From an uncultured Roseovarius sp. (GTDB lineage: Bacteria > Pseudomonadota > Alphaproteobacteria > Rhodobacterales > Rhodobacteraceae), in contig NZ_CAMYMD010000084.1 of assembly GCF_947259555.1 (NCBI RefSeq), positions 62,001 through 126,000 of the forward strand: a stretch of 64,000 nt of DNA. The letters run 5' to 3'. The position numbers and the translations under genes are program-made. The stretch's first letter is position 1, and each line of letters starts with the position of its first letter. The notes beneath the pieces are model-generated. The model did not search any database. It was not told where the DNA came from and saw nothing but the letters and a program-made list of their open reading frames with translations. Below, one piece after another: positions 34,194 through 43,514 of the stretch.

Positions 34194-34978
34194 CAGCGCA
34201 CCTGCGTGGTCGCGCTTAGCATCTGGTCGGCGGCGGTGATCACCTTGGCATTGAGCTCGTAGCCGCGTTGGGCCTCAATCAGTTCTGTGATTTCTCGAAC
34301 CGGATCGACAGAACTGTCTTCGAGGTAGCCCTGACGCAATGTGCCAAGGCCATCCTGCCCGGCAGTCGTCACATTCGCAGGGCCCGAGGCTTCGGTCTCA
34401 ATAAAGAGATTGTTGCCAATGGCCTCAAGACCTTTTGCGTTGGTGAAACCAGCCAGATTCAACTGGCCAAGCTGTTGTGCTTCGGCAGTATCCTGGAAAA
34501 AGCCGAAAACCTCGCCCTCGGCGTTAATCGAGATGCTGCGCGCATCCTCGGGTATCGTGATCTCCGGGGCGACCGGAAAGCCGTCGGAATTCACGATCAC
34601 CCCATCCGCGGATCGTTTGAGCGCGCCGTCGCGCGTAAAGGCCGCCTGGCCGGAGGGGAGCGTGACTTCAAGATAGCCGCTGCCATCGATGGCGACATCG
34701 AGATCGCCATTTGTCTGCGAGAGTGAGCCTTGGGACAATTGCACCGAAATTGCCGATGGCCGCACCCCGAGCCCGAGCTGGACGCCCGTCGGCAAAACCG
34801 TACCGTCCGCCGCGTTTATGGTGCCGGCGCGCGCGAGTTGCTGGTAATGGAGGTCCGCAAATTCCGCGCGTCGGGCATTGTAGCCCGTGGTCGACATGTT
34901 TGCGAGATTGTTTGAAATCGTCTCGACCCGCATTTGCTGGGCGGCCATGCCGGTGGCGGCGATCTTGAGGATGTGCAT
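34193..34978 (-). CDS. flgG: distal rod protein FlgG
   Basis: 261 residues from the ATG at 34978, preceded by AAGGAG; the track adds six residues. N-terminal signature ILKIAATGMAAQQMRVETISNNLANMSTTGYNARRAEF and C-terminal LTELIEAQRGYELNAKVITAADQMLSATTQVR-like helix (here REITELIEAQ) are classic for the distal rod. It sits between flgF and flgA in the reverse operon. Confidence 0.95.
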   Translation of the reverse strand: MHILKIAATGMAAQQMRVETISNNLANMSTTGYNARRAEFADLHYQQLARAGTINAADGTVLPTGVQLGLGVRPSAISVQLSQGSLSQTNGDLDVAIDGSGYLEVTLPSGQAAFTRDGALKRSADGVIVNSDGFPVAPEITIPEDARSISINAEGEVFGFFQDTAEAQQLGQLNLAGFTNAKGLEAIGNNLFIETEASGPANVTTAGQDGLGTLRQGYLEDSSVDPVREITELIEAQRGYELNAKVITAADQMLSATTQVR

Positions 34979-34992
34979 CTCTTTCTCCTTGG

Positions 34993-35706
34993 TCAACGGA
35001 TGAAGGAATCGAGCGCGGTCATCACGCGCTCGTTTTCCGAGTCGAGAAAGCTTTGGCCCATCTCATAGGCACGCTGCACCTCGATCATGCGGGCGATCTG
35101 ACTGATCGGATCGACATTCGCGCCTTCCAGAAATCCCTGGAGCACGCGGCTTTCGAGGATTGGCTCAAAGCCGCCCGCGCTGCGAAACATCACCCCGTCC
35201 TCGCGGGTCAGCTCAAAGCTCTCGATTGGTCGCACCAAGCCGATCTGAGCGAGGGGGCGCCCATTGTCGCTGAGCGTGCCATCGGGTGATAGCCCGATAC
35301 TCTGCGAGTCGGGGGGTACAAATACCGGAGCCCCGCCCGCGTCGAGCACCCTGTAGCCATCCGGCGTCACCAGATCCCCTTGTGCGGACATGGTGAAATT
35401 GCCCGCACGCGTCAGACGCTCCCCCTCGGGTGTCTCAACGAGGAAAAAACCTTCACCTTCGATCGCCATGTCGAGCGTGCCGCCGGTGTGAACGAGCGGG
35501 CCTTGAAGCATCGAGGTCATCCGCACATTGCCGCGCGCCATGGACAGGGACGGGCCCTCTTGACCGCGTGAGACGAATTCGGAAAAGATCAATCCCTCCT
35601 GACGATACCCGGTGGTCGCCGCATTGGCGATATTATTGGCCACCACCTGCAATTCGCGCAGGAGGCCGGATTGCCGGGTCAGAGTGGTATAGCCTGCGTT
35701 CTCCAT
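34993..35706 (-). CDS. flgF: proximal rod protein FlgF
   Basis: 237 residues. Rod protein with the shared N-terminal helix (YTTLTRQSGLLRELQVVANNIANAATTGYRQEG) and C-terminal helix (ISQIARMIEVQRAYEMGQSFLDSENERVMTALDSFI). Its Shine-Dalgarno AGGAGG is formed by the last Gly-Gly codons of fliQ, so translation of the two genes is linked. Confidence 0.93.
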   Translation of the reverse strand: MENAGYTTLTRQSGLLRELQVVANNIANAATTGYRQEGLIFSEFVSRGQEGPSLSMARGNVRMTSMLQGPLVHTGGTLDMAIEGEGFFLVETPEGERLTRAGNFTMSAQGDLVTPDGYRVLDAGGAPVFVPPDSQSIGLSPDGTLSDNGRPLAQIGLVRPIESFELTREDGVMFRSAGGFEPILESRVLQGFLEGANVDPISQIARMIEVQRAYEMGQSFLDSENERVMTALDSFIR

Positions 35707-35707
35707 C

Positions 35708-35977
35708 TCAACCTCCTGTGATGAGCGGGATCAGCCGATCCTGAAAGAAGGTGACCAGCGTTTGGGTCATGAACCCCATGGTGATCCAGAACACGACAAC
35801 GATCGCGCCAAGTTTGGGCACAAATGTGAGCGTGAGTTCCTGAATCGAGGTCAGAGCCTGAAAGAGCCCGACCACCAGACCAGCCAGGAGCGCGACGGCC
35901 AGGATCGGCAAGGAAATGATCACAGAGATCCAGAGCCCTTCGCGCAGCGTGTCAAAGAACAGAACCTCATTCAGCAT
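35708..35977 (-). CDS. fliQ: flagellar export gate protein FliQ
   Basis: 89 residues from the ATG at 35977, the normal length; the track's 127-residue version reads back into fliE. Two membrane helices (WISVIISLPILAVALLAGLVVGLFQALTSIQE and VPKLGAIVVVFWITMGFMTQTLV) form the helical hairpin that packs into the export gate with FliP and FliR. It starts four bases after the fliE stop, with no strong ribosome-binding site, suggesting coupling. Confidence 0.94.
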   Translation of the reverse strand: MLNEVLFFDTLREGLWISVIISLPILAVALLAGLVVGLFQALTSIQELTLTFVPKLGAIVVVFWITMGFMTQTLVTFFQDRLIPLITGG

Positions 35978-35981
35978 CGGC

Positions 35982-36269
35982 TCAGACCGGCATGCGGAGG
36001 ATTTCCTGATACGCTTCCACGACCCGGTCGCGCACTGTGATCGCGGCCTCGACAGCGAGTTCGGTTTGTGCGAGGGCCTGCACGAGCGCATGCGGATCGG
36101 CCGTGCCAGTCATGGCCGACATTGCAACCTCTTCGCTTTCTTTCAGGGTGGCGGCAAAATCCTTGGCCAGCGAATGAAGCGCCTCGCCCCCTCCGCTCTC
36201 GCCCGTGGCCTCTGTCGCGGCGCGGGACGCGGTGTATTTCTGGGTGGCGCTCAGTCCTGTGATATCCAT
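35982..36269 (-). CDS. fliE: MS ring-rod junction protein FliE
   Basis: 95 residues, all helical. FliE joins the MS ring to the rod and is the first exported substrate. Family C-terminus ALAQTELAVEAAITVRDRVVEAYQEILRMPV is clear. An AAGGAG Shine-Dalgarno precedes the ATG. Confidence 0.93.
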   Translation of the reverse strand: MDITGLSATQKYTASRAATEATGESGGGEALHSLAKDFAATLKESEEVAMSAMTGTADPHALVQALAQTELAVEAAITVRDRVVEAYQEILRMPV

Positions 36270-36281
36270 TCTGGATCTCCT

Positions 36282-36674
36282 TTATCGACGTAACAGGTCC
36301 ATCAGCCCGGCAGACATTTGCCGAACCTGATCGAACATCTTGAGATTGGCCTCATAGCTGCGCTGCGCTTCGCGCGCGTCCGCGATCTCGATCATCAGAT
36401 CCACCGTCGAGCCCTGGTAATGGCCGGTTTCGTCTGCCAGCGGGTGACTGGGGTCGTAGATTTGCTGCGGTGTGCGCCGGTCGAGATTGACGCGGCTTAC
36501 CTCTACCTTGCCATTGCCATTCGAGCGGCCAAACGCCGTTTCGAAAGACACCGTCTTGCGGCGATACCCGGGGGTGTCGGCATTGGCGATATTCTCGGAC
36601 ACGTGGCGCAGGCGCTGTGCCTGAGCCTTGAGGCCGCTGGTTGAGACTGACAATGCGTTGGAAAAATCGCTCAT
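36282..36674 (-). CDS. flgC: proximal rod protein FlgC
   Basis: 130 residues from the ATG at 36674; the track's extra 26 residues are upstream of the family N-terminus. Signature FSNALSVSTSGLKAQAQRLRHVSENIANADTPGYRRKT and C-terminal ADAREAQRSYEANLKMFDQVRQMSAGLMDLLRR identify it. Gaps of 10 and 12 bases to flgB and fliE indicate one transcript. Confidence 0.94.
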   Translation of the reverse strand: MSDFSNALSVSTSGLKAQAQRLRHVSENIANADTPGYRRKTVSFETAFGRSNGNGKVEVSRVNLDRRTPQQIYDPSHPLADETGHYQGSTVDLMIEIADAREAQRSYEANLKMFDQVRQMSAGLMDLLRR

Positions 36675-36684
36675 GACATGCCCC

Positions 36685-37074
36685 TCAGCGACGCCCGATC
36701 GCCGTGCGCAGCACGGTGAGCGAGGATTTGTATATGGCAAGGGCGCGATCATGCTGACGTTTTACATCGACCGACTTGAGCATCTCGGTTTCGAGCGAGA
36801 CCGAATTGCCATTGGGATCGGCTGTGGCGGTCGGGTCGTCGATGGCATCAAAGCCACGATCCGGACCGCGGCCTATCATATGCCCCTCCCGCGTGGCGCG
36901 CGGCAGCAGGGCCGCCGCCTGTGGCTCGTAGAATGACGCAAAGGGCGTGATGTCCCGCGCGGAATACCCGGGCGTGTCCGCATTTGCCATGTTCTGCGAC
37001 ACGATAGCCTGTCGCGCACCGGCATGGCTGGCCATGGCATGCGCCATGCGAAAGATCTCAAGGTTTTCAAACAT
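36685..37074 (-). CDS. flgB: proximal rod protein FlgB
   Basis: 129 residues from the ATG at 37074 (GAGGGAG upstream); the track's start is ten residues longer. N-terminal MFENLEIFRMAHAMASHAGARQAIVSQNMANADTPGYSARDI is the rod signature. It heads the nine-gene reverse operon flgB-flgC-fliE-fliQ-flgF-flgG-flgA-flgH-fliL2, divergent from fliI. A TTAACC half-site at 37108 is the only CtrA-like sequence seen in the 84-bp gap. Confidence 0.93.
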   Translation of the reverse strand: MFENLEIFRMAHAMASHAGARQAIVSQNMANADTPGYSARDITPFASFYEPQAAALLPRATREGHMIGRGPDRGFDAIDDPTATADPNGNSVSLETEMLKSVDVKRQHDRALAIYKSSLTVLRTAIGRR

Positions 37075-37158
37075 CGGGGTTCTCCCTCGATTGGCTTCAA
37101 TCAAGGCTTAACCCTGATTCCTTTAGAAATTGTTTTCAGGAAATGATTGGAGCGTTCG

Positions 37159-38505
37159 ATGATCAGGCAAAACATGGCAGGCCTTCAGGCAGAGATTTCC
37201 GGGCTGCGCGCGACGCGCATGGTCGGACGGGTCATATCTGTGCGCGGCAATGCGTTGCGGATCAGTGGCCTGTCTGATCTCGCCCGGCTCGGCGACCGGA
37301 TCGTCATCCATCGTCGGGCCGGGGGCATACTGGCGGGTGAGGTCATTCAACTGGAGGCGGCCGCGCTATTGGTGCTACCGGATGACGCGCCTGAAGGGGT
37401 GGCCCTCGGGGATCGGGTAATTTTGGGTGACAGGGCCGTGATTTCGCCTGCCGATAGCTGGCTTGGCCGGATCATCGACCCTTTCGGTGAGCCCCTTGAT
37501 GGCCGGCCACTCCTGCGCGGTGCCGGAATACTGCCGTTGCGCGCTGATCCACCACCCCCGGCGCGACGACGTGCGATGGGCACGCGGCTGGAAAGCGGGA
37601 TGGCTGCCTTCAATACGGTGCTGCCCATCGTGCGCGGGCAACGTGTGGGGCTGTTTGCTGGATCGGGTGTGGGGAAAACCATGCTTCTGGGCCATCTGGC
37701 GCGCTACATGCAGGCGGATGTCGTTGTCATCGCGTTGATTGGCGAGCGTGGTCGCGAGCTTCGAGACTTCGTCGAGCATGTGCTGGGACCAGAAGGCATG
37801 CGCCGTGCGGTCATTGTCGCCGCGACCTCGGATCGTTCTCCGCTCATACGCCGGCGCTGTGCGTGGGCGGCGATGGCTGTGGCAGAGTTCTTTCGCGATC
37901 AGGGACGGCAGGTGCTGTTTCTGGCAGACTCGATCACGCGGCTTGCCGAGGCGCATCGCGAGGTGGCGACCGCGGCCGGTGAGATGCCCGTGCTACGCGG
38001 CTTTCCTGCGTCGACGTCGCATTTGATCATGTCGCTCTGTGAGCGCGCCGGGCCGGGAGAGGATGAGACAGGCGATATCACCGCGCTCTTCACGGTGCTG
38101 GTTGCGGGGTCGGACATGGACGAGCCGATCGCGGATATTCTCCGAGGCGTGCTGGATGGCCATGTCGTGCTGGACCGTCAGATCGCAGAGCGCGGGCGGT
38201 ATCCGGCGATAGATCTCTTGCGCTCGGTCTCGCGTAGCCTGCCGCGGGCGGCGAGTGACGAGGAAAATACCCTGATCGCGCGCGCCCGCGGCCTGTTGGG
38301 CAGCTATGCGCGGTCCGAGACCATGATAAAGGCGGGCCTCTATGCCGAGGGCAGTGACCCTGAACTGGATCAAGCGATGCGTATCTGGCCCGAACTGGAT
38401 GGCTTTCTCGCCGAAAAAGAAGCGGTGTCGGCCAAGAACAGCTTTTCACGCCTTTCTGTCATTCTGCGTCGGGCCGGTGCCTCCTCGGGCACGCGGGCCC
38501 GGTAA
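37159..38505 (+). CDS. fliI: flagellum-specific export ATPase FliI
   Basis: 448 residues from the ATG at 37159 with GGAG just upstream; the track begins at a TTG four codons earlier. F1-like ATPase that energises export. The P-loop is GLFAGSGVGKTMLLGHLARYM, Walker B is RQVLFLADSITRLAEAHREVA, and VIALIGERGRELRDFVEHVLG is characteristic of type III ATPases. It is not followed by fliJ; the FliJ-like candidate is upstream after flhB. The convergent terB-like gene ends 11 bases downstream. Confidence 0.94.
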   Translation: MIRQNMAGLQAEISGLRATRMVGRVISVRGNALRISGLSDLARLGDRIVIHRRAGGILAGEVIQLEAAALLVLPDDAPEGVALGDRVILGDRAVISPADSWLGRIIDPFGEPLDGRPLLRGAGILPLRADPPPPARRRAMGTRLESGMAAFNTVLPIVRGQRVGLFAGSGVGKTMLLGHLARYMQADVVVIALIGERGRELRDFVEHVLGPEGMRRAVIVAATSDRSPLIRRRCAWAAMAVAEFFRDQGRQVLFLADSITRLAEAHREVATAAGEMPVLRGFPASTSHLIMSLCERAGPGEDETGDITALFTVLVAGSDMDEPIADILRGVLDGHVVLDRQIAERGRYPAIDLLRSVSRSLPRAASDEENTLIARARGLLGSYARSETMIKAGLYAEGSDPELDQAMRIWPELDGFLAEKEAVSAKNSFSRLSVILRRAGASSGTRAR

Positions 38506-38516
38506 GCTGACCCTGC

Positions 38517-38942
38517 TCAGGCCGTCATGTGGCGTGCTCGTGCGCCCCGCTCGATCGCGGCGGCGTGCAGGCGGTCCAGATCAAGCTCGTAGCGGATTTC
38601 TTCAAGCAGTCGCAATTCGCGTTCATTGAGCGTGCCATCGGCCGCAGCCACGTCGCAGGCAAGCGCGTAGGCCGTCTCATAGAGGCGTTCGGGCAGGTTG
38701 GACCGGATCAGACCAAAAAGGGCGTCAAGGCCGTCCTCGACCGCGAAAAGATCGAATACGGTTTGCGACATCACGCGCAGGCGGTCGAGGTCATAATCGG
38801 CGAACACTGGCAGATTGTTCACAGTACTCTCTATCTTTACGAGTTCGGCCGTGCGCATGTCTTCGTCCGAGGCGGATATGGCAATCATGACCGCCACGAG
38901 GCAATCCTGCGGTGTAAGCGGATGGGGAAGCTGTTCAGACAT
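38517..38942 (-). CDS. TerB-like helical protein
   Basis: 141 residues from the ATG at 38942; the track's 285-residue version extends antisense into lysK. It is all helical with the TerB/DjlA pattern: two repeats with acidic helices, [32 protein letters not shown] and [32 protein letters not shown]. TerB domains are linked to metal binding and membrane complexes; a tellurite role is only a family label. It is convergent with fliI and divergent from lysK. Confidence 0.75.
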   Translation of the reverse strand: MSEQLPHPLTPQDCLVAVMIAISASDEDMRTAELVKIESTVNNLPVFADYDLDRLRVMSQTVFDLFAVEDGLDALFGLIRSNLPERLYETAYALACDVAAADGTLNERELRLLEEIRYELDLDRLHAAAIERGARARHMTA

Positions 38943-39062
38943 TCGCTGGCCTTTCGTGGAGGAGCATTGTTGCGGTGCAGAATATTGACTGTTCCGCCCC
39001 CCCGCAATAGGAACCGGCGAAGCCCTGCCGGTGGCCTGACCGGTGCGAGAGGAGACAATCCC

Positions 39063-40637
39063 ATGTCCGAGATGCGCGACGCCGCGATGAATTCGAAAGC
39101 CTGGCCTTTTGAAGAGGCGCGCCGCGTGCTCAAACGGTATGAGAAAAACCCGCCCGAAAAAGGCCATGTCCTTTTCGAGACGGGCTATGGCCCCTCTGGC
39201 CTGCCGCATATCGGCACCTTCGGTGAGGTGCTGCGCACCACGATGATCCGTCGCGCCTTCGAGACGATCAGCGATATCCCCACCCGGCTGATCTGTTTCT
39301 CGGACGATCTCGACGGGATGCGCAAGGTGCCGGGCAACGTCCCCAACCGCGAGATGCTGGCCGAGCATCTGCAAAAGCCGCTAACGAGCGTGCCGGACCC
39401 GTTCGGCACGCACGCGAGCTTTGGCGCGCATAACAACGCCATGCTGCGCCGGTTTCTCGATACCTTCGGATTTGACTACGAGTTCATTTCGGCGACTGAA
39501 TTCTATGCGTCGGGGCAATTTGACGAGGTGCTCTTGCGCGCCGCCGAGCGCTATGACGACATCATGAAGATCATGCTGAAAAGCTTGCGCGAGGAGCGTC
39601 AGCAGACCTATTCGATCTTCCTGCCGCTCCATCCCGAGACGGGGCGCGTGCTCTATGTGCCGATGAAGGAGGTCAATGCCAAGGACGGCACCGTGACCTT
39701 CGACGACGAGATCGGGCGCGAATGGACGCTGCCGGTGACGGGCGGCAATGTGAAGCTGCAATGGAAGCCGGATTTCGGCGCCCGTTGGGCGGCGCTTGGC
39801 GTCGATTTCGAGATGTATGGCAAGGACCATTCGACCAACACGCCGATCTATGACGGCATCTGCCGCGCCCTTGGCATGCGCGCGCCCGAGCATTTCACCT
39901 ATGAGCTGTTCCTGGATGAGAACGGCCAGAAGATCTCCAAGTCGAGTGGCAACGGAATCTCGATCGACGAATGGCTGAGCTATGCCTCGACGGAATCCCT
40001 GAGCTATTTCATGTATCAAAAGCCCAAGACCGCCAAGCGCATGCATTTCGACGTGATCCCCAAGGCGGTGGACGAATATCACCAACAATTGCGCGCCTAT
40101 GCCGGGCAGGACATCACGCAGCGCCTCAACAACCCGGTGCATCACATCCACAACGGCGACGTGCCAGAGAGCCGCATGGTGGTGCCGTTCTCGATGCTCC
40201 TGAACCTCGCCTCGGTTTCGGCCGCGCATGACAAAGAGACGCTGTGGGGCTTCATCCGCCGCTATGCGCCTGAGGCAAGCGCCGAGACCCATCCCGACAT
40301 GGATGCCGCCGCCGGTTACGCGGTGCGCTATTACGAGGATTTCGTCGCCCCCGCCAAGACCTATCGCGCGCCTACAGATCTGGAGCGAGAGGCGCTGACC
40401 GACCTGCGCGATCAACTCGCGGTCTATGACGGGCCGGTGGAGGACGAGGCGCTGCAATCCATCGTCTACGCCGTCGGGCGCGACCGCTTCGATCCGCTGC
40501 GCGACTGGTTCAAGGCGCTTTATGAGGTGTTATTGGGGGCCTCTCAGGGGCCACGTTTCGGCGGGTTCGTAGCACTTTATGGTGTGCAGGAGACGGTGGC
40601 GCTGATCGACAAGGGGCTGGCGGGTGAACTGGCCTGA
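39063..40637 (+). CDS. lysK: lysyl-tRNA synthetase, class I
   Basis: 524 residues from the ATG at 39063, preceded by AGGAG; the track's ORF begins far upstream inside the antisense terB-like gene. It is a class I synthetase with HIGH-type motif [12 protein letters not shown] and KMSKS-type motif [11 protein letters not shown]. The class I enzyme, found in archaea and many alphaproteobacteria, replaces the common class II LysRS. It loads lysine on tRNA-Lys in the cytoplasm. Confidence 0.95.
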   Translation: MSEMRDAAMNSKAWPFEEARRVLKRYEKNPPEKGHVLFETGYGPSGLPHIGTFGEVLRTTMIRRAFETISDIPTRLICFSDDLDGMRKVPGNVPNREMLAEHLQKPLTSVPDPFGTHASFGAHNNAMLRRFLDTFGFDYEFISATEFYASGQFDEVLLRAAERYDDIMKIMLKSLREERQQTYSIFLPLHPETGRVLYVPMKEVNAKDGTVTFDDEIGREWTLPVTGGNVKLQWKPDFGARWAALGVDFEMYGKDHSTNTPIYDGICRALGMRAPEHFTYELFLDENGQKISKSSGNGISIDEWLSYASTESLSYFMYQKPKTAKRMHFDVIPKAVDEYHQQLRAYAGQDITQRLNNPVHHIHNGDVPESRMVVPFSMLLNLASVSAAHDKETLWGFIRRYAPEASAETHPDMDAAAGYAVRYYEDFVAPAKTYRAPTDLEREALTDLRDQLAVYDGPVEDEALQSIVYAVGRDRFDPLRDWFKALYEVLLGASQGPRFGGFVALYGVQETVALIDKGLAGELA

Positions 40638-40702
40638 TCTGGGTCATTGCGCGGTTCTGGTCCGCTTGCTAGGCTTCTAACAGTGCAACAGAGGGGCAAA
40701 CG

Positions 40703-41101
40703 ATGCGGACCATAGCCATCCTGACAGCGGCGGCGCTCGCGGCCTGCGCGCAGACGGTTTCCATGCCGGATGCCAGCGAGGGGGCCGCAATCTATGCCGA
40801 GAATTGCGCGCAATGCCACGGGGCATCGGGTAAGGGCGACGGGCCTTGGGCTGCGGGCATGGTGCCGCCGCCCGCCGACCTTACGAAATTCTCTGAGGAA
40901 GGTACGTTTCCCCGTGCACATGTTCTGTCGGTGATCGACGGTTATGACCGCACAGATCTGCCGGGTAAGGAGATGCCGGAATTTGGCCTGTTGCTCGAAG
41001 GCGATACGGTGCCCGTGGATGTTGGCGATGGGGTGCTGACACCCACCCCCCGTCCATTGGCGGCGCTGATGGCCTATCTGGAGAGCATTCAGAAGCCTTG
41101 A
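40703..41101 (+). CDS. c-type cytochrome, probable lipoprotein
   Basis: 132 residues. A short signal ends in a likely lipobox (AALAACAQ), followed by a single class I cytochrome c domain: haem attachment NCAQCHGASGKGDGP and a probable Met ligand in LPGKEMPEFG. It is likely an exported electron carrier. GAGGGG precedes the ATG. It is a single gene between lysK and a strong hairpin. The partner is unknown. Confidence 0.8.
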   Translation: MRTIAILTAAALAACAQTVSMPDASEGAAIYAENCAQCHGASGKGDGPWAAGMVPPPADLTKFSEEGTFPRAHVLSVIDGYDRTDLPGKEMPEFGLLLEGDTVPVDVGDGVLTPTPRPLAALMAYLESIQKP

Positions 41102-41107
41102 AGACAA

Positions 41108-41133
41108 GTGGCAGGCCATGATCGGCCTGCCAC
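41108..41133. terminator. bidirectional hairpin between cytochrome c and OmpA genes
   Basis: A perfect 10-bp stem GTGGCAGGCC / GGCCTGCCAC with a six-base loop lies seven bases after the cytochrome stop and 21 bases from the convergent ompA-like stop. It has no long T-run on either side but its place and stability suggest a shared terminator. Confidence 0.6.
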
Positions 41134-41154
41134 GTTCTCAACGGCATTAGGCGG

Positions 41155-41817
41155 TTATCGTGCGTTCGGCAGAATCACGATCTCGACACGCCGGTTTTGT
41201 GCTTTGCCTTCCGTGGTCAGATTTGACGCGACGGGCTGGTCTTCGCCGCGCCCGAACGCTCTGAGCCTTGCCGAAGATACGCCGCCGGTCATCAACACAT
41301 CAGCCACGGCATTGGCGCGGCGCTCTGACAGGGTTTGATTGTAGCTCGCCGCGCCATCGCTGTCGGTATGGCCCACGACCTGCACTGTCGTGTCGGGATA
41401 TTTCTGCAAGCTGCGCGCGACCTTGAAGAGATCGTCGCGCAATACGGGCGTGACGTTGAAACTGTCGACCGCGAAAAGGATGTCCTGCGGCATCGTGAGG
41501 ATCAGCCGGTCGCCGGTGTTGACGATCTGAACGTCATTGTCGAGTTGCTGGCGCAGTTCCGCCTCTTGCTTGTCCAGCGCGTTGCCAATCGCCGCGCCAC
41601 CAGCCGCGCCAAGGATGCCACCGATGAGGGCGCCCTTGCCCTTGTCATCGCTGACAATTGCGCCTGTTCCTGCGCCGAGTATCCCGCCCAGAAGCGCGCC
41701 TTGCTTGGTTTTCTGATTGGGGTCCGTCCCGTTGACATAGGCCGGGTCGGTGCACGCGGTTGCCAATAGCAGGGACGCGCCGGAAAGAATGAGAAGGGGG
41801 TTGCGTGCTCGGATCAT
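41155..41817 (-). CDS. OmpA-family lipoprotein with glycine zipper (YiaD-like)
   Basis: 220 residues from the ATG at 41817; a GTG at 41841 would add eight residues. The signal peptide ends in a lipobox (LLLATAC). A glycine-zipper region (GALLGGILGAGTGAIV and GALIGGILGAAGGAAIG) is followed by an OmpA peptidoglycan-binding domain with all key residues: VVGHTDSDGAASYNQTLSERRANAV and NRRVEIVI. It links the outer membrane to the wall. Confidence 0.88.
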   Translation of the reverse strand: MIRARNPLLILSGASLLLATACTDPAYVNGTDPNQKTKQGALLGGILGAGTGAIVSDDKGKGALIGGILGAAGGAAIGNALDKQEAELRQQLDNDVQIVNTGDRLILTMPQDILFAVDSFNVTPVLRDDLFKVARSLQKYPDTTVQVVGHTDSDGAASYNQTLSERRANAVADVLMTGGVSSARLRAFGRGEDQPVASNLTTEGKAQNRRVEIVILPNAR

Positions 41818-41939
41818 GAATTTCGCCTCTTTGATGGACACGCCCGATAGATCGGGATCGACTTGATGATATGCAATAACAACCCCTATCCCAAGGGGTT
41901 TTCAGGGGGAAAGACCAGGAATGGCGCGCAGAAATCCGC

Positions 41940-42773
41940 CTATGCGTCGGCCCTTGCGCTCTCCCATGCGAGGATTGCCCGCTTGACCGGCAGGCCCCAG
42001 TGATAGCCGCCAAGCCCCCCCGATTTGCGCAGGGCGCGGTGGCATGGAATTAGAAAGCTGACCGGGTTGCGCCCCACTGCGGTGCCCACTGCACGCACCG
42101 CGCGCGGGCTGCCGATGGCCGCGGCGATCTCGGAATAGGTGGTGACATGGCCCGAGGGAATGGCGAGCAGCGCCTCCCAGACCTTGATCTGAAAGGGCGC
42201 GCCGATCATGTGCAGCGCGGCCTCCCTCCGCCCGTCGAAGCCCGCCTCGACCCAAGGCGCGATCCTGTCGGGGGCCTCGATATAGGCCGCATCCGGCCAG
42301 CGCGCGCGCATATCGGCCATGGTCGCGGCGTGCCCGAACTCTCCGGCAAAGGCCAGGCCGCACAATCCGCGATCCGTGCCCATGGCAAGCGCCTCGCCGA
42401 ACGGGCTGTCGAACCAACCGTAATGAATGGTCAATCCTGATCCCTTGCGCGCAAACTCCCCGGGGCTCATCGCCTCCCACCGCAGAAAAAGATCATGCAG
42501 CCGCCCCGAGCTCGACAGCCCTGCCGCATCGGCTGTCTCCAGCGTCGTGTAGCGCTGCGCCAGAAGATCCTTGGCATGGCCCAACGTCAGGTATTGTTGG
42601 TACCGCTTGGGCGAGACCCCAACCCATTGCGAAAACAGGCGCTGGAAATGCGCGGCGCTCATGCCCATTTCGGCGGCCAGATCGTTGAGCGAGAGGGTCT
42701 CGTCGCGCCCGTCGATCAATTCGATCGCGCGGCGCATGACATTGAAGTGGTAGCTCTGTTCGAGATCGGTCAT
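41940..42773 (-). CDS. AraC-type HTH / O6-alkylguanine-DNA methyltransferase fusion
   Basis: 277 residues from the ATG at 42773; the track's longer frame is antisense to nth. The N-terminal part is an AraC helix-turn-helix (LSLNDLAAEMGMSAAHFQRLFSQWVGVSPKRYQQYL), the C-terminal part a methyltransferase with the acceptor cysteine in FLIPCHRALRKSGGLGGYHWG. It resembles Ada but lacks the N-terminal methylphosphotriester-repair domain. It repairs alkylated guanine and may regulate repair genes. Divergent from nth. Confidence 0.88.
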   Translation of the reverse strand: MTDLEQSYHFNVMRRAIELIDGRDETLSLNDLAAEMGMSAAHFQRLFSQWVGVSPKRYQQYLTLGHAKDLLAQRYTTLETADAAGLSSSGRLHDLFLRWEAMSPGEFARKGSGLTIHYGWFDSPFGEALAMGTDRGLCGLAFAGEFGHAATMADMRARWPDAAYIEAPDRIAPWVEAGFDGRREAALHMIGAPFQIKVWEALLAIPSGHVTTYSEIAAAIGSPRAVRAVGTAVGRNPVSFLIPCHRALRKSGGLGGYHWGLPVKRAILAWESARADA

Positions 42774-42869
42774 CGCATATCCTGACAGCTTTGCCACAAG
42801 ATAGGCCGGGCGCGCTTGGCGCGCGACCCGAATGTTGCGGATCCCGCCAAATCCCGTCATAGAACGCCA

Positions 42870-43514
42870 ATGGTGCGCCAGCTCGATTATCACACGATCC
42901 GCGAGATCTTTACCCGGTTCGAGGCCGCAGAGCCTGAACCCAAGGGCGAGTTGGAACATGTCAACGCCTACACGCTGGTGGTGGCGGTCGCGCTTTCGGC
43001 TCAGGCGACCGATGTGGGCGTGAACCGCGCCACGCGCGCGCTGTTCCAAATCGCTGACACGCCGGAAAAGATGCTCGCCCTTGGCGAAGACGCGCTGACC
43101 GAGCATATCAAGACCATCGGCCTCTACCGCAACAAGGCCCGCAACGTGATGAAGCTCAGCCGTATCCTCGTGGAGGAGTATGACGGCAACGTGCCCAATT
43201 CCCGTGCGGCCCTTCAATCGCTGCCGGGCGTTGGACGCAAGACCGCCAATGTCGTGCTGAACATGTGGTGGCACTACCCGGCGCAGGCCGTGGATACGCA
43301 CATCTTCCGCGTCGGCAACCGCAGCGGCATCTGCCCGGGAAAGACTGTCGACGCCGTCGAACGCGCCATCGAGGACAATATCCCGGTGGATTTCCAGCGC
43401 CACGCGCATCACTGGCTGATCCTGCATGGCCGCTACACCTGCAAGGCCCGCAAACCGATGTGCGGCACCTGCCTCATCCGTGATCTCTGCTTATTCGAGG
43501 ACAAGACCTTATGA
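42870..43514 (+). CDS. nth: endonuclease III (DNA glycosylase/AP lyase)
   Basis: 214 residues from the ATG at 42870; the track's TTG at 42816 overlaps the region of the divergent promoter. Base-excision repair enzyme for oxidised pyrimidines. Helix-hairpin-helix LPGVGRKTANVVLN with the catalytic lysine, catalytic Asp in VDTHIFRVGNR, and the 4Fe-4S cysteines CKARKPMCGTCLIRDLC are all present. Its stop overlaps the kinase gene by four bases. Confidence 0.95.
   Translation: MVRQLDYHTIREIFTRFEAAEPEPKGELEHVNAYTLVVAVALSAQATDVGVNRATRALFQIADTPEKMLALGEDALTEHIKTIGLYRNKARNVMKLSRILVEEYDGNVPNSRAALQSLPGVGRKTANVVLNMWWHYPAQAVDTHIFRVGNRSGICPGKTVDAVERAIEDNIPVDFQRHAHHWLILHGRYTCKARKPMCGTCLIRDLCLFEDKTL

Noticed and set aside
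39381-40457. 358-residue ORF on the minus strand
   Set aside because: It is entirely antisense to lysK and its composition is typical of a shadow frame in high-GC DNA.
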